Assembly: GCF_900996235.1 (NCBI RefSeq)
Contig: NZ_CAAJGM010000011.1
Span: forward strand, 1 to 64,000
DNA: 64,000 nt
Source of the DNA: Paraburkholderia sp. BCC1885
GTDB taxonomy: Bacteria > Pseudomonadota > Gammaproteobacteria > Burkholderiales > Burkholderiaceae
Direction: 5' to 3'
Numbering within the stretch: the stretch's first letter is position 1; each line of letters begins with the position of its first letter. The notes below the pieces were generated by a model. That model searched no databases, was not told the origin of the DNA, and saw nothing but the letters and a program-made list of their open reading frames with translations. Position numbers and translations under genes: made by a program. Shown here in pieces: positions 26,025-35,535 of this stretch.

Positions 26025-26966
26025 CTAAGTGAGGCTTCCGCCCTTCAATGCACTTCGCCGGCCGTGCCGGCGCGCGAACGCGGCAGGCGTGCACCCAACG
26101 TGACGGTGAAAACGCCTCGTAAAGTGACTTTGATCGGCAAAACCCGTTATCAGTGCAATTTCGGAAAGTGGAATGGCTGTTTCCTGGATTAGAGATTGAG
26201 CGCGACGAATCCGGCATTGCTCGACAAAGCCGATCGCGGTCATCCCCGTGCTTCGCTTGAACAGACGGGTAAAGTGAAAACGGCTGACATTCACGATGCC
26301 GGCCAGTTCAGCAAGCCCTATGGGCCTGTCCAGATTGTCTTCGATGTATTCGGTCAGGCGAGCCACCTCGACTTTGCTCAGTGCCGACACCGCTTGTGGC
26401 ACAACAGGGTCAAAGCCGTTGTAACTGCGCAGCAGATGCGCGGCCAATGCGAAGGACATCTGATCGACGATCAGCGTTTGCGTGGGGTGCGGCTTGCGAT
26501 CGAGTTCACCGATCAGGACTTGCGCGACGTTCTCGATGACGGGGTCTCGCGTCTCGAACACATTCCGGATCTCGATCTGCGAAGTGCTGCGTTGTCCTAT
26601 TTGCTCGACAGCGGAATCGATAAGAGCGGTGGGAATGCGCAACCTCGCTGTCGCCGATGCACTCCCTTCCCAAAGCGAGTCGTACCCGGCCGGCATGAGC
26701 ATTGAAACGCCTGTGGAGATAAGACTTTCGTGAACAATCCCATCCCGGCCCTGAACGAGGCGAGCGCTACCCGAGGGGCAATAGCAGATCAGATGATGAT
26801 CGAGCGGAGGATATCTCTCGGATACATTGGGCAGCGGCGCGTACATGTCTACCGTAACGCCTGGCCATTCACGCTCACGGGTCGTCGCGGTAGGACGATG
26901 CGACAAGACACCCAGGATTTCATCGATAGTGACAGGCTTGTCGGCAGTTTGATAAATCGTGGACAT
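26025..26966 (-). CDS. AraC-family transcriptional regulator (paralogue 1)
   Basis: 313 aa from ATG 26966; the open frame continues upstream to 27107. It has an N-terminal sensing domain (DHHLICYCPSGSARLVQ, MLMPAGYDSLWEG) and a C-terminal double helix-turn-helix (about 205-305: LAELAGIVNVSRFHFTRLFKRSTGMTAI and SEIALITGFADQSHFTRRFHRHVGCTPAAF). It is divergent from the Lpd-like flavoprotein gene, which it may control. It is closely similar over its whole length to the regulator at 29310-30416, so the pair arose by duplication. Confidence 0.9.
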   Translation of the reverse strand: MSTIYQTADKPVTIDEILGVLSHRPTATTREREWPGVTVDMYAPLPNVSERYPPLDHHLICYCPSGSARLVQGRDGIVHESLISTGVSMLMPAGYDSLWEGSASATARLRIPTALIDSAVEQIGQRSTSQIEIRNVFETRDPVIENVAQVLIGELDRKPHPTQTLIVDQMSFALAAHLLRSYNGFDPVVPQAVSALSKVEVARLTEYIEDNLDRPIGLAELAGIVNVSRFHFTRLFKRSTGMTAIGFVEQCRIRRAQSLIQETAIPLSEIALITGFADQSHFTRRFHRHVGCTPAAFARRHGRRSALKGGSLT

Positions 26967-27112
26967 GTCGGAGGGCCAAATTCGAGCCGAGATGCTATCA
27001 CGCCAATATGTCCGGTCGAAATAGCGGCAAGACACGATACAGGGCGAGAAAACCGGCCCCTGTATCACGTTTGGCAGCGAAGCCGCTTTCCCTCGTTCAG
27101 GGCGCAAGGCTG

Positions 27113-28513
27113 ATGAACCATTACGACGTCATCGTCATTGGATGCGGCGCGGGCGGTTACAACACCGCCGTTCGAGCAGGCCAGCTTGGCATGTCCGTCG
27201 CCTGTGTCGAACGTGCGTCGAATGTCGGCGGAACAGGCATCCGGACGGGCTGCATTCCGTCGCGGCTGTTGCTCCACACCTCGGAAATATATGACCTGGC
27301 CAGCAAGGGAAAAAACCTCGCACTCGGCGTCCACTGCGCACCCACACTCAACCTGGCGCAGATGATGGTCTATAAGGCCGCAACCGTCGAGAAAATGTCG
27401 AAAGGCGTTCACAAACTGTTGCGCAAGCAGGGAGTCACGCTCATCTATGGAAACGCGGTGCTTGCCGCAGCAGGACAGGTCGTCGTAGGGAAAGCCAATG
27501 GCGCGCAGCAAACGCTCTCGGGAACAGCCATCGTTATTGCTACCGGCTCTGAACCGGTCCCGCTGCCGTTTGCCGCTTTCGATCACACGCAAATTCTCGA
27601 TTCGGCCGACGCGTTGTCGCTCGACCGGATACCACGGCATCTGGCGATCGTCGGCGCCGGTGCTGTTGGCGTCGAACTCGCCTCGATCTGGCGTCGCCTT
27701 GGCTCACGCGTATCTCTCGTCGAGCACCACGACCGCATATGCCACTGGCTCGACCGCGACGTCACGACCGCGCTGGAGCGGTCGCTTAAACGACAGGGCA
27801 TCGACATCAGGTTATCGACCGATGTGGTCGGCATCGATAAGCACTCCGACGGTGTTTCGGTACGGCTGCGCACTGCGGAGTCCGACCCAGTCTGCACGCT
27901 CGACGCAGACATCGTGCTCGTCGCCATCGGCCGCCGGCCATCAACGGCGGGGCTGAATCTTGCGAGCGTCGGCATTCAGGCCGGCCCGGAAGGCGCATTG
28001 CCTCAGCACGCGACACCGGCACATGGCCCTGGAATATGGGCGGTCGGCGACGCCGCAACCGGCCCGATGCTGATGTCCAAAGCTGAGGAAGAAGCGATAG
28101 CCTGCGCCGAACGGATAGCCGGCTTGCCGGGCTTCGTCAACTATTCGTCCATTCCCTACGTCCTTTACACCAATCCCGAGATCGCCGTAATCGGGAAAAC
28201 CGAAGATGACCTTCGGGCAACCGGGACGGCTTATAGAGTCGGCTACTGTCCGCTCGCCGCCAACGCACGCGCCGTAATCAGCAGCAACCCGGAAGGCTTT
28301 GTGAAGCTCGTGATCGACGCTCATACTAATCTTATCGCCGGAGCCCATCTCATCGGCCCGGGAGCGGCCGATCTGATTTCGCAAGTGGCCATCGCGATGG
28401 AGGCCTCCATGATCTGCGAAGACTTTGCCCGCATCTGTCACCCTTACCCGGTGTGGTCGGAGGCACTGCGTCAGGCGGCAATGGCCGCCGGTGGGTGGAT
28501 GATGCACGCGTAA
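27113..28513 (+). CDS. Lpd-like FAD/NAD(P) oxidoreductase lacking one redox cysteine
   Basis: 466 aa, full length for dihydrolipoamide dehydrogenase-type enzymes. It has an FAD-binding GCGAGGYNTAVRAGQLG at 10-26, NAD-binding IVGAGAVGVELASIWRRLG (about 180), a second FAD motif IWAVGDAATGPM (about 310) and the C-terminal CHPYPVWSEAL with the catalytic His-Pro. However, the redox site reads GGTGIRTGCIPS: C47 is kept but the first Cys of the CxxxxC pair is Gly42. It therefore cannot form the normal disulfide, although it can still bind FAD. Downstream is an ABM monooxygenase (112-bp gap). Starting at 27113 gives the family start MxxYDVIVIG. Confidence 0.88.
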   Translation: MNHYDVIVIGCGAGGYNTAVRAGQLGMSVACVERASNVGGTGIRTGCIPSRLLLHTSEIYDLASKGKNLALGVHCAPTLNLAQMMVYKAATVEKMSKGVHKLLRKQGVTLIYGNAVLAAAGQVVVGKANGAQQTLSGTAIVIATGSEPVPLPFAAFDHTQILDSADALSLDRIPRHLAIVGAGAVGVELASIWRRLGSRVSLVEHHDRICHWLDRDVTTALERSLKRQGIDIRLSTDVVGIDKHSDGVSVRLRTAESDPVCTLDADIVLVAIGRRPSTAGLNLASVGIQAGPEGALPQHATPAHGPGIWAVGDAATGPMLMSKAEEEAIACAERIAGLPGFVNYSSIPYVLYTNPEIAVIGKTEDDLRATGTAYRVGYCPLAANARAVISSNPEGFVKLVIDAHTNLIAGAHLIGPGAADLISQVAIAMEASMICEDFARICHPYPVWSEALRQAAMAAGGWMMHA

Positions 28514-28625
28514 CGCGCGACATCAATGAGCCGCCAGGGCAAGCCTTACCGCTATCTGACGACGCATCACGGTTTTGCCGTAGTGAACATCGTGGAAATC
28601 GCCACGAAAACCCAGGAGAACGAAG

Positions 28626-28937
28626 ATGATTCAATATGCACTTTATGCACGACTCGAAGCGAAGCCGGGAAAAGAAGAGGCCGTGGCAGCGTTTCTTGCA
28701 ACAGCCCTCGATATGGCGAATCAGGAAACGACCACGCCAATCTGGTTCGCGTTGCGCCTGACGCCTTCCACGTTTGGCATCTTCGACGCGTTCGCCAGCG
28801 AGGCCGACCGGAAGGCACACCTCGACGGTCCAATCGGACAGGCACTCATGAAGCATGCCGGCGAACTGCTTGCGGCCCCTCCGGCGATCGAACTACTCGA
28901 CGTACTGGGCATCAAAACCCAGCCGTCAGCTTCATGA
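28626..28937 (+). CDS. Antibiotic biosynthesis monooxygenase (ABM) domain protein
   Basis: 103 aa, a single dimeric alpha/beta ABM domain: IQYALYARLEAKPGKEEAVAAFL, TTTPIWFALRLTPSTFGIFDAFASEADRKAHLDGP and IGQALMKHAGELLA. AGGAGAACGAAG precedes the ATG. Cofactor-free oxygenases or stress proteins of this group oxidise quinols or aldehydes. It is likely co-transcribed with the preceding flavoprotein. Its last bases touch the remnant of an antiporter gene on the other strand. Confidence 0.87.
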   Translation: MIQYALYARLEAKPGKEEAVAAFLATALDMANQETTTPIWFALRLTPSTFGIFDAFASEADRKAHLDGPIGQALMKHAGELLAAPPAIELLDVLGIKTQPSAS

Positions 28938-29170
28938 GCCGCGAAAGCTAAACCGCGACTCCTGCAGATCGACCTCCCGAACCGGATCGCGAACCCGTTC
29001 GTCCGTCAGCTTGACCGACTCGGCGACGCGATACAGTTCATCGACCTTCCTTCGCAATGCGCCGACCATCGAGAAACAGCAAGGGCGCGACAAACAGCAG
29101 CAAGAAACCGTCTGGAGCGAGCGAAATCCGGAACCTGAATTCGCCGCACGGAATTCCACCGGCACCGTTA
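28932..29170 (-). pseudogene. Remnant of a CPA1-type Na+/H+ antiporter
   Basis: One minus-strand frame (about 29140-29040) encodes RISLAPDGFLLLFVAPLLF and then LDGRRIAK, which matches the early membrane segment of NhaP/CPA1 antiporters (LDPELFLLLFIPPLLFLDGWRIPK in typical members). At about 29045 the frame shifts and continues with ELYRVAESVKLTDERVRDPV and REVDLQESRF, which looks like the C-terminal tail of the same family (DDETxRxLVRELDLLEARY). The gene has therefore lost its middle and is frameshifted. Extent on the 5' side is approximate. Confidence 0.5.
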
Positions 29171-29309
29171 CGCCAGTTTTCACACAGGACCGTCCGCAAC
29201 GGCCGATATCGAGGGGGTATTGATTCATGGAGCGCAAGGCGTCAGATCCCTGACGGTGATCCTGAAGTCGGCGCGGTGATCCGGTTCGCGCGGGGAACTG
29301 CGCAAACAG

Positions 29310-30416
29310 CTACCGCTGGCCCTGACCGTTCGACTGCGCCGATCGTAACCCCGAGCGCCGCCGCCCCTGCTCGCGCGCGAACACCGCCGGCGTGCACCCG
29401 ACATGGCGATGAAACCGTCGTGTGAAATGGCTTTGGTCGACAAAGCCTACCGTCAATGCGATTTCCGCCAGCGGCAGATCCGTGTCGGTAATCAGCGCCT
29501 GCGCCCGGCGAATCCGGCATTGCTCTACGAAGCTGATAGCAGTGCTACCGATACTGCGCTTGAACAGACGGCTGAAATGAAACCGGCTGACGTTCACTAC
29601 CGACGCCAGGTCTTCGAGGCTGATGGTCCGATCGAGATTGTCTTCGATAAATTCGGTCAATCGCGCAATTTCAACCTTGCCGAGCGAACGCTCGTTCGTA
29701 CACTCCACAACCTCGAACGCGTTGTAGCTCCGCAGCATATGAGCGACCAGCGCTGTCGATACCGCATCGACGATCAGCGTCTGGACAGGATGCGCCTTCC
29801 GGTCCATTTCCAGAAGTAGCGTCTGCGCGAGGCGCTCGATCACCGAATCGCGCACCTGGAAGACATTGCGGATTTCCACGTGACCTGTTCGGCGACCGAG
29901 TTGCTCCGCTGCCGAATTTATAAGCGATGTAGGAATGCGCAACCGTGCGGATAATCCGGAATCACCCTCCCACGCCGAGTCGTGGCCCGCGGGCATGATA
30001 TAGGAGGTACCGGCCGTGATGACGCCCGTATGAACGGCGCCGGCCCGGCTCTGGACCAGTTTGGCGCTTCCCGAGGGGCAATAGCAGACCAGGTGATGGT
30101 CGAGACCCGCGTAGCTTTCCGCACAACCTAAGTAGGGGCGGTGGAGGTCGACCGTCACGCCAGTCCACCCGCGCGCGCGGGTCGTGGCGATAGGCTGCTG
30201 GGGACGTGCGTTCAGAATCTCGTCGATCGAGATCAGTTTGTTACGGTATGAGGAATGCAGGCCGCTCTCAGCCATGATGTCATTCACGGACAACCCGCCA
30301 ATGCCGTGGTCCGCCCGGAGAACAGTTTCCATCGCAGATAGCCTGTATTCCCGGGGACCGGCCATTGCCCCATGGCCCTGTGTGATGCGAAGCGGGTGAC
30401 CATCCGTGCCTCCCAT
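29310..30416 (-). CDS. AraC-family transcriptional regulator (paralogue 2)
   Basis: Up to 368 aa; an internal ATG at 30332 is an alternative start. It closely matches the regulator at 26025-26966: LDHHLVCYCPSGSAKLVQ, YIMPAGHDSAWEG, VEIRNVFQVRD, and the DNA-binding domain VVNVSRFHFSRLFKRSIGSTAI...ALTVGFVDQSHFTRRFHRHVGCTPAVF. The two flank the flavoprotein/ABM pair in the same orientation, which suggests duplication with later loss of target genes such as the antiporter remnant. Ligand and targets are unknown. Confidence 0.9.
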   Translation of the reverse strand: MGGTDGHPLRITQGHGAMAGPREYRLSAMETVLRADHGIGGLSVNDIMAESGLHSSYRNKLISIDEILNARPQQPIATTRARGWTGVTVDLHRPYLGCAESYAGLDHHLVCYCPSGSAKLVQSRAGAVHTGVITAGTSYIMPAGHDSAWEGDSGLSARLRIPTSLINSAAEQLGRRTGHVEIRNVFQVRDSVIERLAQTLLLEMDRKAHPVQTLIVDAVSTALVAHMLRSYNAFEVVECTNERSLGKVEIARLTEFIEDNLDRTISLEDLASVVNVSRFHFSRLFKRSIGSTAISFVEQCRIRRAQALITDTDLPLAEIALTVGFVDQSHFTRRFHRHVGCTPAVFAREQGRRRSGLRSAQSNGQGQR

Positions 30417-30535
30417 GTAACCACACCGAACTCCTGTTTTCCGACATCAACAGCTATCTCATAATTCTATTGTGTCACAGATAAGAGACCTCGGACAATG
30501 AGACCGTCGCGTTGAATTCCACCATCGCGCCGGGG

Positions 30536-32023
30536 TCAGCGCGGCTTTAATTCGACCGGTGAGCCGGCCCGATACCCGCCGCCGAGTGCCTTCGTCAACG
30601 CAATGTCCTCGCCAAGACGCTGTCCGTCGATCTCGAGCAGCGTGACCTGCTCGGTGATCACTGGCTCGCGCGCCTCCATCGCGGTCAGTCTGTCGGCAAG
30701 CCCATGCTGATAGTGGGTTTCGGCACTGTCGCGCGCAAACGTGACCGCCCGAACCTTGTCCGTTTGCAACTGCGCTTCCGTATCGAGGTCCTGCAGACGG
30801 CTGCCGGTCCTGGCGACGTCGCGCACCGCGTCGAGTACCGCCTGGTCGTATTGCTCGATCAACAGGTTGCTGGCCGTGCGTGCACCACCGAGATTCGCGT
30901 TCAGGCGGCCACCATCGAAAATCGGCAGATATGCGCCGGGAATAAGATTGAACTGTTGGCTCGCATGCGTGAACAGATCGGCCAGGTGCAGCGCGTCGAC
31001 ACCGAAGAACGTCTTGATGTCGAAGCTCGGATAAAACGCGGCCTTCGCTGCGTCGATCCGGTCGAACGACGCCTGCACATACCAGCGCATCGCCTGCAGA
31101 TCGGGCCGGCGCGCGAGCAGGTCGTACGACAGCGTCGACGGCAAGGCGGCGCGCGAGGCAGGCAGCGGTACAGGCTTGATCTCGGGCAGGTTGTCCGCGC
31201 CGGCCCCGATCAGCGCGCGCAGCGATTCGCGCAGTTGCGTAACCTGCGCCCGCGCCTCGACGATCCGCCGCTGCGCGGCTAACTGCCTCGCTCGCGCATC
31301 TTCGACGAACGTGTGCGACTCGAGGCCGCGCGCGGCCCGCGCCTCATGCGCATCGATCGCGAACGCGGCAACCTGCTGTGATTGTCCGAGGAGGTCAATC
31401 AACTGATAGGTGGTCTGGATTCCGTAGTAAAGCTGCGCCACGTCGGCCGAAATCTCGAGTTCGACCGCCGATGTTTCGGCAAGCCGTGCATTCTGCACAC
31501 CAAGCGAGGCCGCGACCTGTGCTCGCTGCTTCCCCCAGATGTCGATGTTCAGGCTCGCGCCGAGCCCAACGATCCCCTCCGTGTACCACGGGCCCGAGAA
31601 GCCTAGCGCCGGGTCGTTCAGTGCATACGGTCCAAGAAAGCCGTTCGACGACACATGCTCGCGGTCGATCGCCCCAAGCGCGACAACCTGCAGGTTGGAG
31701 CCAGCCTTGACGAGTTCGACGTCCGATCTGGCCTGCGCTACGCGAGTGCGCGCGATCACCATTGTCGGTGCGTTGGCGAGCGCGCGGTCCACCAGCGCGT
31801 CGAGTTGCGCATCGCCGTAGCCGGTCCACCAGTTCGCAGAAGGCCAGCCATCGCGCGCGAGGTGAATGTCGTCGGCAAGACGAATGTCTTCGGGCGCGAT
31901 CGTCGTATACGGCGCGCTATCGTGGTGGATGACCGCGCAGCCAGCCATTACGCAAACGAACCCGGCGAGCAGCATGCCGCCACCCCGCAATGGACGCCAG
32001 TGGAGATGATTTCGTCTAGTCAT
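30536..32023 (-). CDS. Outer-membrane efflux lipoprotein (MdtP/NodT-like)
   Basis: 495 aa from ATG 32023, overlapping the end of the FUSC gene by eight bases. The N-terminus is a lipoprotein signal ending CVMAGC. Two OEP repeats follow, with typical stretches: WWTGYGDAQLDALVDRALANAPTMVIARTRVAQARSDV early and LARRPDLQAMRWYVQASFDRIDAAKAAFYPSFD (the RRPD...A..R..A..FP element) in the second half. It forms the outer-membrane exit of the YtcA-MdtN-MdtO-like system encoded upstream. Confidence 0.92.
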   Translation of the reverse strand: MTRRNHLHWRPLRGGGMLLAGFVCVMAGCAVIHHDSAPYTTIAPEDIRLADDIHLARDGWPSANWWTGYGDAQLDALVDRALANAPTMVIARTRVAQARSDVELVKAGSNLQVVALGAIDREHVSSNGFLGPYALNDPALGFSGPWYTEGIVGLGASLNIDIWGKQRAQVAASLGVQNARLAETSAVELEISADVAQLYYGIQTTYQLIDLLGQSQQVAAFAIDAHEARAARGLESHTFVEDARARQLAAQRRIVEARAQVTQLRESLRALIGAGADNLPEIKPVPLPASRAALPSTLSYDLLARRPDLQAMRWYVQASFDRIDAAKAAFYPSFDIKTFFGVDALHLADLFTHASQQFNLIPGAYLPIFDGGRLNANLGGARTASNLLIEQYDQAVLDAVRDVARTGSRLQDLDTEAQLQTDKVRAVTFARDSAETHYQHGLADRLTAMEAREPVITEQVTLLEIDGQRLGEDIALTKALGGGYRAGSPVELKPR

Positions 32024-34118
32024 GTTCGGGCAACCTGTGCAGGACACCGGAGCTAGGCATCGCAAGATCCCAGTCCGGCAGTCCGGCCACCTCGCCCGCC
32101 AGACGACGGGCGCCCGCCCAAAGCGACGCATCGGGCGAGTCGTCGGGCTTTAGGGGGACTTCGATGCGGCGCGGTCTGCGAGCCACGGGCGGGTTGACTG
32201 ACAATTCGTTCGCGTAGAGGTCGAGGCACGCGGCCACCTGTTCCTCGACGACGCGTACCGCGGTGAGGACTTCCAGGGGTACCCGCGCGTCGCACGCATC
32301 GAGCGCCTGGCGCAGCGCGTCGCCGGCTAGCATGATCTCGCGGCCTTGGGCCAGGACCGCCTGTGCCTTCATCGTCAGAGATGCCTCCTCCCCTTCCTGC
32401 CAGTTTGGCTCGAGCGCGACCCGCGCGAGGATCGCCTCGCAGTCACCCAGCACGGCCCAGGCCTGCAACTGCTGCTGCGCATAGGACACCTGACCGGTCT
32501 CGGCCGTGCCGCTCACAGGGAAACGCAACAGGGCGGAGACAGGTCGCAGCATCGATACCAGCTTCAGGCGCAGCGCATCGCCGTCGCCCTCTCGCCAGAA
32601 CGACAACTGGATGACAGTCGCCACACCGACGCCCAGCAGAATCCCAACCATGCGATCGCGGATGTCGGTGAGGTTGGTGGTGGGTCCGAACTGGCTCAGC
32701 ACCGCCAGCGAGAACGTGAATAGCAGTTGCACACCGGCGTAGCTGACGCGCTCCGATCCGGCTGCGAGCCACGCAGCAAACGCGGCGACCGGTAATGCCA
32801 TCAGCAACAGGCCGACGACACTGTCGAGCTGGGGGATCGCAAACACGATCACGAATAGCGCAAGCGCGCTGCCTCCGAGCGCACCGGCCACACGCAGAAG
32901 CGCACGTTGCGCCGACGCGCCCAGACTCGGTAGCGCGACGATCAGGCAGGTCAGCATGATCGTATGGACACCTTGCCAGTCGGTCGCGTTATAGAAGACG
33001 TATGAGACGAGCACCGCAAGCAGCGTCTTCAGCGAAAAGCGCGCGTATGCCGGGTTGGTCCACGCATCCTGCACGACCATTGGCTCTTCGGCGGAAGGCT
33101 TGCCGGTCGATTCGCCGCGTCTGCCGAAATCGCTTAACGCGTGGAGCGCCCGCTGCATTTCGACCGCGGTGTCCGGAATATCCATAGCGGCCGTTGCGCC
33201 TGATATGGCCACGCGTCCGATGCGATAAGGCTCATCAGCGCCAAGCGCGGTAGCGAGCGCACGGCAGTTCAGCCGTAACTCATCGAGCACCGAACGCTGC
33301 ACCGCTGTCGGCCGCTGTACGCTGGCCGACAGTTCCCTCGCACCCAGATAGAGGCGCGTCACGGTGGCGATCGACGCAAGATGCCAGGCTTGCGTGTCGC
33401 GGTAGTGAGCATCGCGCATGGTGGCGAATTTGAGCAGCTTTTGCAGCGTCAGCGCGCCTTTCTGGACGTCGGGGAGCGTGATCGGCGCGGGCACCGGAGC
33501 GCCGTCGATCAGATACGTCAGATGCGCATCCGCGGCCATCAATTGCCGCTCAAGCTCCGCTTTCAATTGGCCCTGCGGCTCCGCGGGCAAGAGCAGCGAG
33601 TTGATCACGAGTGTCAACGCGATCGGATAATTCACCGCGACCCACACCCACAGCACAGCGCGGATCAGCAATTCGGCCTGATCGGTCTGGTCGACGAAGG
33701 TCTGCACGTAGATGATCACGATCGCAACGATGAAGAACACAATGCCGATCTTCAGGACGCGCATCAGATAGACGCTGCCGAAAAACAGCGCGCTGGCCAC
33801 GACAATGCGGATCAACGGATAATCGAATGTGAACTTCAGCAGCAGGATAGAACTGCCGATTGCAAGCGTCGACCCGACGATGAACATCAGGCCGACAAGC
33901 CGCGTGATCACCACATTCGACTGCGTGACGTAGAACACCACGAGAAGCGACAGAGGGAGTTCCGGAACCTCGAGCGCCAGCGACGTGACGATCACGATCG
34001 CGCTGGTCAGCAAAGCGCGCAGCATGACGTTGACACGACCCGGAAACGGCGCGAGTTCGACACGCAGGAAGGCGCCCGCATCGCGCAGTGTCTGCGGCAG
34101 CATGTCCGCGAAACTCAT
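32016..34118 (-). CDS. FUSC-family inner-membrane efflux protein (MdtO-like)
   Basis: 700 aa. Two blocks of membrane helices, at about 35-175 (MLRALLTSAIVIVTSLALE..., VVFYVTQSN) and 365-500 (FSLKTLLAVLVSYVFYNATDWQGVHTIMLTCLIVALPSLGASAQR), are separated and followed by soluble domains, the fusaric-acid-resistance/aromatic-acid-exporter layout. YVTQSN and TDWQGVHTIMLTC are family landmarks. In E. coli the set ytcA-mdtNOP has the same gene order. Likely exports aromatic or lipophilic acids. Confidence 0.92.
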   Translation of the reverse strand: MSFADMLPQTLRDAGAFLRVELAPFPGRVNVMLRALLTSAIVIVTSLALEVPELPLSLLVVFYVTQSNVVITRLVGLMFIVGSTLAIGSSILLLKFTFDYPLIRIVVASALFFGSVYLMRVLKIGIVFFIVAIVIIYVQTFVDQTDQAELLIRAVLWVWVAVNYPIALTLVINSLLLPAEPQGQLKAELERQLMAADAHLTYLIDGAPVPAPITLPDVQKGALTLQKLLKFATMRDAHYRDTQAWHLASIATVTRLYLGARELSASVQRPTAVQRSVLDELRLNCRALATALGADEPYRIGRVAISGATAAMDIPDTAVEMQRALHALSDFGRRGESTGKPSAEEPMVVQDAWTNPAYARFSLKTLLAVLVSYVFYNATDWQGVHTIMLTCLIVALPSLGASAQRALLRVAGALGGSALALFVIVFAIPQLDSVVGLLLMALPVAAFAAWLAAGSERVSYAGVQLLFTFSLAVLSQFGPTTNLTDIRDRMVGILLGVGVATVIQLSFWREGDGDALRLKLVSMLRPVSALLRFPVSGTAETGQVSYAQQQLQAWAVLGDCEAILARVALEPNWQEGEEASLTMKAQAVLAQGREIMLAGDALRQALDACDARVPLEVLTAVRVVEEQVAACLDLYANELSVNPPVARRPRRIEVPLKPDDSPDASLWAGARRLAGEVAGLPDWDLAMPSSGVLHRLPEHD

Positions 34119-34127
34119 GTGCGCTCC

Positions 34128-35189
34128 TCAACGGTGATTGGCATCGCTGCCGCGCCCGGGATACAGGACAGCGACCGCGGAGGTGCCGACGCGGAACAAC
34201 TCCGGATTCGGGCTCCCGACGCGAATCTTGACTGGAAAACGCTGCGAGACGTGGACCCAGTTGAGCGTGCGCTCGATGTGCGGCAAGCCTCCTGGCAACG
34301 CGATACCGCCTTCGTTCGGTAGTACGCCGTAACTGATCGAATCGACCGTACCGCGAAAGCGCTGGCCGGTGTCGCTCAACAGGTAGACGGTAGCCGGCGT
34401 CCCGACGCGGATACCCTTCAACTCGGTCTCGCGAAAATTCGCGACCACGTACCATTGACGCGTATCGATCAGCGTGAACACCGGCTTGAGCGCAGACGCG
34501 AATTGTCCGGTCGACGTCTTGAGCGAGACAACCCGACCGTCGAATGGCGCACGTACCGTCGCGAATTCCAGGTTCAGCTCGGCGGTGGCGATCTCCGCCT
34601 CGACCACCGCTCGCTGCGCAACGAGCGCATCGACGCCGCTGACCGCCGCCGCAGCCTGCCGCGCCTGCAACTCGGCGGCAGCGAGCTCGGCCTGCGTCGC
34701 ACGCTGCGCGGTACGGGCGAGATCAACCTCTTGCGCCGACACATACCCTTGCGATAACAACGGCGCGGTGCGATGCAGCGTATCCGCCGCCTGGGCCGCA
34801 GTGGCCCGCGCGCGTTCGACGGCTGCACGCGCGGACTGCGCGTTGTATTGCTGCGCGTCGACGGTACGCTGGGTCAGCGCGATCTGCTTGTCGAGCGCAG
34901 CAAGACTTGCCTTCGCGCGTACCAGTGCGTCCTGGTAGGGACGCGGATCGATCTGGAACAGCAGATCGCCCTGCCTGACCGCCTGATTGTCACGAACGGC
35001 CAATTCGGTAATGCGCCCGCTCACCTCTGGAACAACATCGATTGTGTCGGCATAGACGTATGCGTCATCGGTACGCGGCTCGCGATCGACAAGATGGATT
35101 ACGAACAGAAGCAGCAGCACAGTCACCGCAACAAACGCGATGACCAGGTATTTTTTGGGCGATGCCTTGCTGGTTGCCGGCGTCGTCAT
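34128..35189 (-). CDS. HlyD-family periplasmic adaptor (MdtN-like)
   Basis: 353 aa. One N-terminal membrane helix (KYLVIAFVAVTVLLLLFVIHLV) is followed by RTDDAYVYADTIDVVPEVSGRITELAVRDNQAVRQGDLLFQIDP (first lipoyl half), a coiled-coil hairpin (about 85-190), and VRAPFDGRVVSLKTSTGQFAS, then the beta-barrel with VVANFRETELKGIRVGTPATVYL. It links the FUSC protein to the outer-membrane channel. It starts 19 bp after the YtcA-like gene and ends 9 bp before the FUSC gene. Confidence 0.93.
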   Translation of the reverse strand: MTTPATSKASPKKYLVIAFVAVTVLLLLFVIHLVDREPRTDDAYVYADTIDVVPEVSGRITELAVRDNQAVRQGDLLFQIDPRPYQDALVRAKASLAALDKQIALTQRTVDAQQYNAQSARAAVERARATAAQAADTLHRTAPLLSQGYVSAQEVDLARTAQRATQAELAAAELQARQAAAAVSGVDALVAQRAVVEAEIATAELNLEFATVRAPFDGRVVSLKTSTGQFASALKPVFTLIDTRQWYVVANFRETELKGIRVGTPATVYLLSDTGQRFRGTVDSISYGVLPNEGGIALPGGLPHIERTLNWVHVSQRFPVKIRVGSPNPELFRVGTSAVAVLYPGRGSDANHR

Positions 35190-35208
35190 GGTGTCCCCGT
35201 GCTCAAGC

Positions 35209-35535
35209 TCATTGCTGAAAAAAGATTAACCAGGCAAGCAGTGCCAGAAGAGTAACGAGTGTGGGATACACCACCGCGGAAGGTCCGAAGCGGCGGCTGC
35301 CAGGCAAGCGGACGAGAACCTGATGGACGGCAACGGTCAGCACAACACCCGTGACAATGCAGAACAGCCAGTCCGGAAAGTAGGCGCCCAGCACGCTCAC
35401 CGACGGCGAATGCGTACAACCTGTCTCCAGCCACACCGGGACGGTGACGATGCCGGTCACCCGTACTGCGCGGCGCCTTCTCAAGACTGCTATGTAATTA
35501 CTCCGTGGGGCATCGAGGGGGGTTGACTCTGACAT
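35209..35535 (-). CDS. YtcA-like small membrane protein with a bufB-derived start
   Basis: 108 aa if begun at ATG 35535. Residues about 39-108 match YtcA of the ytcA-mdtNOP cluster: GCTHSPSVSVLGAYFPDWLF, then a helix CIVTGVVLTVAVHQVLVRL and a second hydrophobic segment at the end. The first 11 residues (MSESTPLDAPR) are those of BufB, supplied by the 645-bp duplicated segment, and join in frame. The native lipoprotein signal seems altered: the residues before the Cys read WLETGC, with Glu at -3. Translation could instead begin at an internal TTG or GTG codon. The next genes are the efflux operon. Confidence 0.65.
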   Translation of the reverse strand: MSESTPLDAPRSNYIAVLRRRRAVRVTGIVTVPVWLETGCTHSPSVSVLGAYFPDWLFCIVTGVVLTVAVHQVLVRLPGSRRFGPSAVVYPTLVTLLALLAWLIFFQQ

